Shown here: positions 1 to 6,495 of the stretch, in pieces | How the letters are laid out: the number at the start of each line of letters is the position of its first letter | Numbering within the stretch: position 1 is the first letter of the stretch | From: JBBAFB01 sp041655595 | GTDB taxonomy: Bacteria; Bacillota; DULZ01 | Assembly (NCBI GenBank): GCA_041655595.1 | Contig: JBBAFB010000098.1 | Span: 1-8,302, forward strand | Length of the DNA: 8,302 nt | Direction of reading: 5' to 3' | Program-made: the position numbers and the translations under genes | Notes under the pieces: model-generated | The model's database searches: none | Seen by the model: the letters and a program-made list of their open reading frames with translations, nothing else | What the model was told of the DNA's origin: nothing

Positions 1-529
1 CTTCTTTGGTATAGCCATATGCGATTAAAGCGGCCTGATTTGCCTCAATGATTTTACCTGCTATATCGGAAAAAATAATAATATCGTTGGCATTTTTTGA
101 TAACAACTGGTACCTTTGCAGATTTTCCTCTGCCTGTCTAATCTTCGTAATATCGCGAAAGACTATCACCACACCAAGATCCTGATCAGTTACCTTTATC
201 GGAGAAATACTGGCAGAAATATATTTTGCACTACCTTCCTTGGAGATCAAAACCGTGTTTTTTTTAAGACCTATAATTTCCCCTTTACTCATAGCTTGCT
301 TCAATAAATCATGCTGAGGCTCACCGGTGTTTTTATTGATTATTTTAAAGACCTCATGGATAGGTTGGTGGAGAGCAAAATCTACGGAATAACCGGTTAT
401 CTTTTCCGCACTGTTATTCATCATAATAATTTTCCCCTCGGTATCAACTGTGATCACACCGTCCCCAATGCTGGCCAAAACTAATTTGAGCCTGTCTTTC
501 TCAGCTATTAAATGCTCAAGCCCATTCAT
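1..529 (-). CDS. PAS-domain sensor protein, N-terminal part (C-terminus beyond window edge)
   Basis: This is the first 176 codons of a gene that runs off the left edge. Residues about 10-130 form a complete PAS domain: DGVITVDTEGKI near the start, then ISASISPIKV, then the VIVFRDITKIRQAEENL ending that normally leads into the next signalling helix. A second PAS domain starts at about residue 140 (NANDIIIFSDIAGKIIEAN) and is cut by the edge. No signal peptide or membrane segment is visible, so it is probably a cytoplasmic sensor. The ATG at 529 is chosen because AGGA (541-544) lies about ten bases upstream; a GTG at 538 is in frame but almost touches that site. The output domain is not visible: histidine kinase, GGDEF/EAL and HD-GYP are all possible. 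A 166-base spacer separates it from the HD-GYP gene, so it may have its own promoter. PAS identity is secure; overall function is unknown. Confidence 0.85.
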   Translation of the reverse strand, partial: MNGLEHLIAEKDRLKLVLASIGDGVITVDTEGKIIMMNNSAEKITGYSVDFALHQPIHEVFKIINKNTGEPQHDLLKQAMSKGEIIGLKKNTVLISKEGSAKYISASISPIKVTDQDLGVVIVFRDITKIRQAEENLQRYQLLSKNANDIIIFSDIAGKIIEANQAALIAYGYTKE

Positions 530-634
530 TTGCTTCACTTCCTAGAATTTTTCATCTGCCACCCCTAACACCGAAAACAGAAGTTTAACCGAAGGTGAGA
601 CCCTACACCATGTTTAGGAGGACAATTTAACGGT

Positions 635-691
635 CTTAAATGATAATTGGTTATAAAAAAATTTTAGCAATCCGGTAATTATAAATTTAAG
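635..691. repeat. AT-rich imperfect inverted repeat between HD-GYP gene and PAS gene
   Basis: The left arm CTTAAAT-G-ATAATT-GG (635-650) pairs with the right arm CC-GGT-AATTAT-AA-ATTTAAG (672-691): 7, 6 and 2 base pairs interrupted by small bulges, around a 21-base loop. No run of T follows the stem on either strand, so it is not a standard intrinsic terminator. The right arm covers the -35 and the left arm touches the -10 of the candidate promoter, so it could be a protein-binding operator. It could also be simple AT-rich chance symmetry. Confidence 0.35.
650..678 (-). promoter_or_regulatory. Possible sigma-A promoter for the PAS sensor gene
   Basis: On the minus strand TTACCG (673-678) and TATAAC (650-655) are separated by exactly 17 bases. 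The -10 matches the consensus in five of six positions, the -35 in only three of six. Transcription would begin near 643 and leave a leader of about 110 bases before the ATG at 529. The region is very AT-rich, so a chance match is quite possible. Confidence 0.3.
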
Positions 692-695
692 TGTA

Positions 696-1721
696 TCAAA
701 TCATTCCCATAATTGTAAGTTCTTTTTCCAAGGACAAATCCAAAAACTGCGAGTCTAGTGCAATTATAGGCTTCCAGGGGCATTGCGGCGGCACATAGGC
801 CACCTTAGCCCTTCTTCCATCACTTAACATTACTTCACAGCCTACATAATATTTTGCTAAATTAGTTAAAAACAGGTCTACTATACTCATATCCAAACGA
901 CTTCTGCAAATAGCAAAAAATTCTTCAAAGGCATTAAAAGGTGTCATGGCCTGCTTATATGTCCGATTAGAGGTCATGGCATCATAAACATCCGCCACTG
1001 CTACAATCTTTGCATAATTATTAATATTGTCGCGAGTAAGCCCCATTGGATAGCCGGATCCATCGTCCCTTTCATGATGCATCAATACCACATTTTTAAC
1101 CTCCCAAGAGATCTCCTTAATATCTTTTAGCATTTCATAACCATATTGAGAATGCCTTTTAAGTTCTTCAAACTCCTCATTAGTTAACTTTTCACGTTTA
1201 TTTAAAAGTTCATTGGGGATTTTTGCCTTACCTACATCGTGCAGCAGGGCGGCTTGAGTTATTATTTTTACTTCCTTTTCAGCTAGGTTAAGCCATCTGG
1301 CTATTAACATGGAATAATATGAAACATTTACGCTATGATAATAAGTATAATCATCTACTTCTTGTACCCTCATTAAAAATTTTATGATTTGCTCCGTTTC
1401 TTCTTTAGTAGAGACAATAGCCGTTGTAATCTCTTCCACTGCCGTACTGTCCAATTTTTCCCCTTTGATTAATGCTTGCATTAATCGCTTGGTTTTATAC
1501 ATATTGCTGGCGTAGCTTTTCTCAAATAAACCCTTGGAAATAGCTTTGTGCTCCATCCTGAAGATCAGCGCTTCTTCGATACCAAGCTCCATTAACTTTT
1601 GCATAATATAATCATTAATAAAGGTTCCGCGAGGCAACAACACAGCACCATAGGGACTTAAAATATCCTCGGCCAAAACATCTCCCTCGGTACAATTTAA
1701 AATATTTTCCTTAACTTCCAT
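696..1721 (-). CDS. HD-GYP domain cyclic-di-GMP phosphodiesterase
   Basis: This 341-residue protein probably hydrolyses c-di-GMP in the cytoplasm. The HD-GYP domain covers residues about 118-290 and keeps the expected metal and catalytic residues: H129, the HD pair H161-D162 in LLHDVGKAKIP, H190, H215-H216, the GYP signature at 223-225 in DGSGYPMGL, and D244 in VADVYDAMTSNRTYK. Before it lies a segment (about 8-55, with EGDVLAEDILSPYGAVLLP) of a kind common on Firmicute HD-GYP proteins. After it lies a short beta-rich tail (about 293-336). There is no receiver or membrane domain. It is the last gene of the tight run, 31 bases after the receiver gene, which may supply the missing input. The ATG at 1721 has GGTGGGGAG about ten bases upstream. 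Family assignment is secure; activity is inferred from the intact motifs. Confidence 0.93.
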   Translation of the reverse strand: MEVKENILNCTEGDVLAEDILSPYGAVLLPRGTFINDYIMQKLMELGIEEALIFRMEHKAISKGLFEKSYASNMYKTKRLMQALIKGEKLDSTAVEEITTAIVSTKEETEQIIKFLMRVQEVDDYTYYHSVNVSYYSMLIARWLNLAEKEVKIITQAALLHDVGKAKIPNELLNKREKLTNEEFEELKRHSQYGYEMLKDIKEISWEVKNVVLMHHERDDGSGYPMGLTRDNINNYAKIVAVADVYDAMTSNRTYKQAMTPFNAFEEFFAICRSRLDMSIVDLFLTNLAKYYVGCEVMLSDGRRAKVAYVPPQCPWKPIIALDSQFLDLSLEKELTIMGMI

Positions 1722-1752
1722 CCAATCTCAACTCCCCACCCGACAAAATGGA

Positions 1753-2145
1753 TTAAATAAGCTTCAGCTTTTTAAGCGCCTCTTTAATCCTGCTTGAATC
1801 AATCGGTTTTGTTTCATAAACTTCATTTCCTGTGCCGGGAGAATCAAAGGCGACCTCTGATTCACTTAGAGCGCTGGTTATGATTACCTTGCATTTTTTA
1901 GTATCATCAAGACCTTGTTTCTCCTCATATTCCCTGATGGTTTTAAACACCTTTAGACCGTCAATCTTGGGCATCATGATATCAAGGCAAAGCAAATCAT
2001 AGGGTTGGCCCAAATCATGGGCAATTGCAAAGGCTTCCATGGCCTCTATGCCATCAATGGTCAGGTCACATTTGCCATACTTGGAGAGAAGTTTAAATAA
2101 AAATTTTCTACTGGCTAAATCATCTTCTGCAATAAGAATTTTCAC
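1753..2145 (-). CDS. Stand-alone receiver-domain response regulator (CheY-like size)
   Basis: This is a single receiver domain of about 130 residues with no output domain. With the start used here, the acidic pair is in KILIAEDD at the N-terminus, the phosphoacceptor is D55 in LCLDIMMPKIDG, the switch residue is S91 in VIITSAL and the conserved lysine is K113 in ETKPID. The reading frame is open up to a GTG at 2154, but AGAGGTG would then overlap the start itself. The GTG at 2145 has AGAGGTG six bases upstream and gives the usual MKILIAEDD beginning. The kinase gene stops one base before it (TGA at 2149-2147), which suggests translational coupling and a kinase-regulator pair. It lacks the short, compact form of classical CheY (there is an insertion around GLDDTKKCK), so I do not call it cheY. 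A partner role with the HD-GYP protein encoded next is an inference from position. Confidence 0.9.
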   Translation of the reverse strand: MKILIAEDDLASRKFLFKLLSKYGKCDLTIDGIEAMEAFAIAHDLGQPYDLLCLDIMMPKIDGLKVFKTIREYEEKQGLDDTKKCKVIITSALSESEVAFDSPGTGNEVYETKPIDSSRIKEALKKLKLI

Positions 2146-2146
2146 T

Positions 2147-4111
2147 TCAAACACCTCTTCTGTTAATAATAGCTACATACTTTTTGATTTCTTCTTCTAA
2201 TTCCGCACACAGTTCTCCTGCCTCCAACAAGTCCCCTCTTCTGATGGCCAGTTGGATTCTAAAGGCTGAAGCTTTTATTCTATCCGCACTGATTAAAGCT
2301 GCCAAGGTTTTTATTTCTTGCGCTAAACCCTCTACCTCCGCTAATTTGCCTTCTCCAATTTGGCGATTTAGTACTTGACTATTTTTAGTTATTTTATCTA
2401 AAACCGTTTTTACCTCTTGGGCATAGTCTCTCAAAAAATCTTGCAATTCACTAACAGTATCGGCTTCTTCCTTGGTAGCAACATGTTGAATGCTGCGTTG
2501 ATTATCGCCAAACCTGTCTAGAAGCTTTTCTATAATGTCAAACAATTCCGTGTAATGAAAGGGTTTAGCAATATATTCATCCATGCCCTTTTTTATAAAC
2601 CTCTCCCTATCCCCATAAAGGGCGTGGGCAGTTATCGCCACAATGGGCAAATGACCGCCTCTTTTTTGTTCATTTTGACGGATCCTGCCAACGGCTGTAA
2701 TGCCGTCTAAGCCCGGCATCTGAATATCCATCAGACAAAGATCATAATGGTTGTCTGCCAATAAATTTAGGGCTTGCTCCCCATCATCGGCTACCTCGTA
2801 CTTATAGCCTAATTCCGCCAGCATTTTTCCGATTACAATTTGGTTAACCAAATTATCTTCAACAAGTAATACCTTGACATCCCTATCGGTTTTATAAGCG
2901 CCCTTATGCTTCAAGCTTTCTACTTTTTCATTATTAGCTGCTCCAATTTTAAATTTCAAATCAAAGTAGAAGACGCTGCCTACACCTTTTTTGCTTTCCA
3001 CAAGCAGCCTGCCGCCCATTAGCTCCACCAGTTGTTTGGAAATCACCAGCCCCAGTCCGGTGCCGCCTACCTTTCTTGTTGTCGAACCGTCAACCTGGCT
3101 AAAGCTACTAAAAAGTTTTTCCATTTCCAACTCGGAAATGCCAATCCCGGTATCAGCAACAGAAAACTGAATAGTAATATTATCGCCTAACCGGTGAATA
3201 GCTTTAATATCCAGGTTTATAGAGCCTTGATCCGTAAATTTAACAGCATTACTCAAAAGATTGTTTAATATTTGCTGTAGCCTATGGGCATCCCCCCAAA
3301 GCATATCAGGAATCTGATCGGACAGACTACAATTTATTTTCACACCCTTACCCCGGGCTTGATGGTAATGAATCTTGAGGGTTTTGTCTATTAGGGATTT
3401 TAAATTAAATTCCGCCGATCTGATGATTAGCTTTTGTGCTTCAATTTTTGAAAAATCAAGTATGTCATTAATTATGTTCAGTAAGGAATTGGCGCAGGTT
3501 TTTGCGGTAGCTAGGTTGTCCAACTGATCCTGGGACAAGGCAGTTAACATGGTTAAATCAATCATGCCGATAATTCCGTTTAAAGGCGTCCGGATTTCAT
3601 GACTCATATTAGATAAAAATTCACTTTTGGCCTCATAGGCGGCCTTTGACGCTATTACAGCCCTTTCGGTCTCCATTTCCGCTTGCTTGCGGCTTGTTAT
3701 ATCCCTAATAATACTGACGACAACTTTTTTGGCACCAAGATTTGTGCTTTGTGAGCTTACTTCTACGGGAAGAGAACTCCCGTCTTTTCTAAAATGAATG
3801 GTTTCAAAAATGATACCCTCGTTTAAAGCCCTGCTAAATTGTAACTTTGTCAAATCAAGATCTTTTCTTAAATCAAAAATTGTTCTCGATAACAACTCTT
3901 CTTTTTTATATTGATATGTTTTGATGGCGGCATCATTGGCCTCGATAATATTTCCACCTTCGTCATAAACCAGAATACTGTCCCTGGCTCTTTTGAAAAA
4001 CAATTCATAGACCTTTGCAAATTCTTTGGCAATTCCAGCCTCTTCTAGGCGGGGAAAAGTATGTCCGTGTATCCGTTTCTTGAGTTTTCTCCGTTTTCTG
4101 ATATCAGACAA
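2147..4111 (-). CDS. Soluble PAS hybrid histidine kinase with receiver and degenerate HPt-like tail
   Basis: This is a 654-residue cytoplasmic hybrid kinase. In order: a basic N-terminus, a PAS domain (about 33-140, ending in IIRDITSRKQAE), a HisKA dimerisation domain with phosphoacceptor H171 in SNMSHEIRTPLNG, an ATP-binding domain (N-box LQQILNNLLSNAVKFT at 278-293, G1 VADTGIGI, G2 GGTGLGL at 349-355), a receiver domain (about 412-530; D419, phosphoacceptor D462 in LMDIQMPG, K516 in AKPF) and a helical tail (about 550-654). The tail resembles an HPt domain but has Q598 where the histidine should be (LAQEIKTLAA). No membrane segment is visible, so the signal is sensed inside the cell by the PAS domain. 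The start is TTG at 4111, with a strong GGGAGGGG site (4117-4124) five bases upstream. It lies 16 bases after cheD and one base before the lone receiver gene, its likely target. Confidence 0.95.
   Translation of the reverse strand: MSDIRKRRKLKKRIHGHTFPRLEEAGIAKEFAKVYELFFKRARDSILVYDEGGNIIEANDAAIKTYQYKKEELLSRTIFDLRKDLDLTKLQFSRALNEGIIFETIHFRKDGSSLPVEVSSQSTNLGAKKVVVSIIRDITSRKQAEMETERAVIASKAAYEAKSEFLSNMSHEIRTPLNGIIGMIDLTMLTALSQDQLDNLATAKTCANSLLNIINDILDFSKIEAQKLIIRSAEFNLKSLIDKTLKIHYHQARGKGVKINCSLSDQIPDMLWGDAHRLQQILNNLLSNAVKFTDQGSINLDIKAIHRLGDNITIQFSVADTGIGISELEMEKLFSSFSQVDGSTTRKVGGTGLGLVISKQLVELMGGRLLVESKKGVGSVFYFDLKFKIGAANNEKVESLKHKGAYKTDRDVKVLLVEDNLVNQIVIGKMLAELGYKYEVADDGEQALNLLADNHYDLCLMDIQMPGLDGITAVGRIRQNEQKRGGHLPIVAITAHALYGDRERFIKKGMDEYIAKPFHYTELFDIIEKLLDRFGDNQRSIQHVATKEEADTVSELQDFLRDYAQEVKTVLDKITKNSQVLNRQIGEGKLAEVEGLAQEIKTLAALISADRIKASAFRIQLAIRRGDLLEAGELCAELEEEIKKYVAIINRRGV
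2150..2464 (-). other. HPt-like domain with the phosphoacceptor histidine replaced by Gln
   Basis: This marks residues about 550-654 of the hybrid kinase. The helical pattern and spacing follow an HPt domain (A-H-x-h-K-G-x-A followed by small residues and amphipathic helices), but the core reads AQEIKTLAALISADRI. The histidine is Q598, the following glycine is T602, and the second glycine is S608. If this really is an HPt fold, it cannot carry phosphate. It may keep only a docking or dimer role. Confidence 0.6.
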
Positions 4112-4127
4112 AACAACCCCTCCCTTT

Positions 4128-4601
4128 TTAAATAATTAAAGCCTGATAGGCAACCTTAGTTTCACCTGTGGCAATATTGGCTTCAACGGTCCTTGACGTA
4201 TTTCCGCCCACATCATAATGACTAATCTTTAGATTAAGTTGTTTTAAAACTGCTTCTACCATTTCCAGGTTACGGATACCTATTTTAAAAAGGTCATCCT
4301 TACGGATAGATCGGGCCCCTCCAAAAAGCTTTAATACCAATTCTTCTTTTTTACAACCGTATAAAAGACAAATATTTTGGATCAACAGCGGAATGGCCGT
4401 ATTGACATAATAAGCGGGGTTTAAAATACCCGCATTTTGGGTGATATTTGAATCAGGTAAAGCCATATGTACCATCCCCAACACTTTTTCTTTCGGGCTA
4501 TAGGCAGTTAGTGCTACACAGGTAGCCAGAGCATAGGTTTTGATAGTGCCATTCAAATCAGAGGATACTGCATATTCGCCTATTCCGATAATCTTGTCCA
4601 T
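4128..4601 (-). CDS. cheD: CheD, chemoreceptor glutamine deamidase
   Basis: This 157-residue protein has the full usual CheD length. CheD converts particular receptor glutamines to glutamates and, in Firmicutes and Thermotoga, also binds the phosphatase CheC. The catalytic triad is visible as T22, C28 (in ATCVALTAY) and H45 (in GMVHMALPDS), with the same spacing as T21-C27-H44 of Thermotoga maritima CheD. Further family marks are LKLFGGARS in the middle and HYDVGGNTSRTVEAN near the end. The ATG at 4601 is preceded by GGGGTGA with good spacing. It follows cheB by 23 bases and precedes the hybrid kinase by 16 bases, inside the same operon. No cheC is seen in the window. The assignment is secure. 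Confidence 0.97.
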   Translation of the reverse strand: MDKIIGIGEYAVSSDLNGTIKTYALATCVALTAYSPKEKVLGMVHMALPDSNITQNAGILNPAYYVNTAIPLLIQNICLLYGCKKEELVLKLFGGARSIRKDDLFKIGIRNLEMVEAVLKQLNLKISHYDVGGNTSRTVEANIATGETKVAYQALII

Positions 4602-4624
4602 TTATTTCACCCCTTAAGCCTATT

Positions 4625-5656
4625 TTAAGCCTCATCCAATAGTTTGCCCAACACTGCCGGTATTTGAGCTAAAGATACTTGTTTCTCCACCGCACCAATA
4701 TTATAGGCCACTTTCGGCATGCCATAAACCACGGAGGAATTTTCATCCTGACCTATAGTCCTAGCCCCACTTCTTCTCATAGTCAGCAGACCTTTGGCCC
4801 CGTCATAACCCATGCCTGTTAGTATCATACCGATGGCTTGCTTCCCTGCTTCCTTAGCAACGGATTCAAATAAAACATCTACAGAGGGACAATGCCCGTT
4901 GACTTTTTCTCCTGAGAAACATTCAATTCTATATTGACCGCCAACCTTTTTGATTTTCATATGCCGATCCCCCGGCGCTACCAGGGCTAAACCTTGCTCC
5001 AGATAATCCCCCGTTTTGGCTTCCCTGGCTTTTAAATTAGTAGTGGCATTTAGCCTTTCTGCAAACATACGGGAAAACCCCGGAGGTATGTGCTGAACTA
5101 TCAAGATTCCCGGTGTGTTGCCAGGCAGAAGCTTCAAAATCCCATGAATTGCCTCCGTACCTCCGGTGGAAGCACCTATGGCAATTATCCTATTAGAATC
5201 TGAAATTGATTTGCCGGATATCTCTTCCGGCAAGACTTTTGTTTTCCGAGCGAAAACCTTGGCAGTGGAAGCTATTTTTATTTTCCCAATCATTTCGGCA
5301 ATAAAATTTTCAACGCTTTTAACGGAATTAACGTCAGGCTTGGTCACAAAATCAATAGCCCCCGCGTCTAATGCCTCAAAAACATTTTTACTGATTGAGC
5401 TTACAACAATAATCGGCAAGGGATATTGGGGTAACAAGCGTTTAATAAATTCAATGCCATTCATTTTAGGCATTTCCACATCGCAAACCATTACATCCGG
5501 CTCAAATTGAATGATTTTATCCCGGGCATCGAAGGCATCTCCTGCTTTTGCCACCACTTCTATTTGAGAATCAGAGGAAACACCCCTGGACAGCACTTCC
5601 CTAAACACAAGGCTGTCATCTACTATTAAAACCTTAATTTTGTCCCCTTGCTTCAC
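4625..5656 (-). CDS. cheB: CheB, receptor methylesterase/glutamine deamidase response regulator
   Basis: This 343-residue, two-domain protein removes methyl groups from receptor glutamates during chemotactic adaptation and is activated by phosphotransfer from CheA. The N-terminal receiver (about 7-125) has the acidic residues in VLIVDDS, phosphoacceptor D59 in VCDVEMPKMNG and the lysine in FVTKPD. After a linker, the esterase domain (about 155-343) carries the Ser-His-Asp triad: S163 in IGASTGG, H189 in VQHIPPGF and D285 in GMGYDGA. All landmarks sit at the usual distances and the protein is full length. The start is GTG at 5656, preceded by AAAGGGTGA; the overlapping ATG at 5658 is in another frame and is followed at once by a stop. 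The gene begins 11 bases after cheR and probably shares its transcript. Confidence 0.98.
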   Translation of the reverse strand: MKQGDKIKVLIVDDSLVFREVLSRGVSSDSQIEVVAKAGDAFDARDKIIQFEPDVMVCDVEMPKMNGIEFIKRLLPQYPLPIIVVSSISKNVFEALDAGAIDFVTKPDVNSVKSVENFIAEMIGKIKIASTAKVFARKTKVLPEEISGKSISDSNRIIAIGASTGGTEAIHGILKLLPGNTPGILIVQHIPPGFSRMFAERLNATTNLKAREAKTGDYLEQGLALVAPGDRHMKIKKVGGQYRIECFSGEKVNGHCPSVDVLFESVAKEAGKQAIGMILTGMGYDGAKGLLTMRRSGARTIGQDENSSVVYGMPKVAYNIGAVEKQVSLAQIPAVLGKLLDEA

Positions 5657-5667
5657 ATAATCACCCT

Positions 5668-6492
5668 TTACTCTTTTCTGTAGACTGCCGGCATAATATA
5701 TTTATACTTGGTTTTTTCCCTATTAAGGGATTCTGAATGGCCGATAAACAGGTAGCCCCCATATTCCATTAAATCATAAAATTTATTAACTAAATCGTTT
5801 TTAGTATTATTATCAAAATAAATCATTACATTTCGACAAAAAATCACATGAAACTTTTTCTTGAAAGGAAAAACATTGTCCATTAAGTTAAACTTTCTAT
5901 ATATTACTTCATTCCTGATTTTATCAACTAGGACAGAGCTTTCATTGTTAAATTTTTTAAAATAGTTTAATCTCCACTGGGGTGGCAAGGTAGCTATTTC
6001 CTCATTTGCATAAACAGCAGCTGTAGCCTCTCCCAGCACTTTGTTGGAAATATCCGTGGCCAGTATTTTGGTATCCCACAACATCTTTTCTCTGCCAAAA
6101 AACTCATCAATAATCATGGCTAAGGTATATGGTTCTTCCCCTGTGGAACAGCCGGCGCTCCAAACACGCAAATCCTTATTACTTATAGTACTTGCTAAGT
6201 ATGGAAGCACCTGATCTCTAAAATAGTAAAAATGGTTTACTTCCCTCATAAAAAAGGTGTGATTGGTAGTGATTTTATTAATCAGTGTAATTGCCGCTTC
6301 TCCTGTTTTATCCGCCAGTATATAATCATAGTACTGGGAAAAGCTCTGCATATTATTTTGGACCAACACATTGTGAAGACGGCCCGTTATTAAAGATCTT
6401 TTTTCTTCTTTTAAGTTAATCCCATAATTACTCCTGATATAATCTGTCAGTTCTTTAAACTCTATGTCAGTTATAGCCAGCACAAATCTCAC
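5668..6492 (-). CDS. cheR: CheR, chemoreceptor glutamate O-methyltransferase
   Basis: CheR transfers methyl groups from S-adenosylmethionine to receptor glutamates, opposing CheB. The 274 residues comprise a small helical N-terminal domain (about 8-70), the loop TTNHTFFMRE (75-84), the SAM-binding motif VWSAGCSTGEEPYTLAM (110-126), ATDIS (145-149), the IFCRNVMIYFD strand and loop (217-227) and GYLFIGHSESL (246-256). No key residue appears to be missing. The first in-frame GTG is at 6492, three bases after the preceding stop, with no good ribosome site. The next GTG, at 6483, has AGGTGAG (6488-6494) just upstream and may be the true start, which would shorten the protein by three residues. The receptor at the right edge lacks an NWETF-type docking pentapeptide, as is usual in Firmicutes, so CheR would work without it. 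Confidence 0.97.
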   Translation of the reverse strand: MRFVLAITDIEFKELTDYIRSNYGINLKEEKRSLITGRLHNVLVQNNMQSFSQYYDYILADKTGEAAITLINKITTNHTFFMREVNHFYYFRDQVLPYLASTISNKDLRVWSAGCSTGEEPYTLAMIIDEFFGREKMLWDTKILATDISNKVLGEATAAVYANEEIATLPPQWRLNYFKKFNNESSVLVDKIRNEVIYRKFNLMDNVFPFKKKFHVIFCRNVMIYFDNNTKNDLVNKFYDLMEYGGYLFIGHSESLNREKTKYKYIMPAVYRKE

Positions 6493-6495
6493 CTA

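Noticed and set aside
116..307. Open reading frame on the plus strand inside the PAS sensor gene
   Set aside because: It lies opposite a convincing PAS domain, shows no known motif, and has no ribosome site that I can see. The same holds for plus-strand frames at 2184-2378, 5166-5510, 6728-7015, 7073-7303 and 7513-7737.
1741..1752. Spo0A-box-like TTTTGTCGGG between the receiver and HD-GYP genes
   Set aside because: It matches only six of eight bases of TTGTCGAA and lies inside the operon, so chance is the better explanation.
2146..2154. Start of the receiver gene at the GTG at 2154, giving an 8-base overlap with the kinase gene
   Set aside because: The AGAGGTG ribosome site would overlap that start codon. 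The GTG at 2145 has proper spacing and gives the standard receiver N-terminus.
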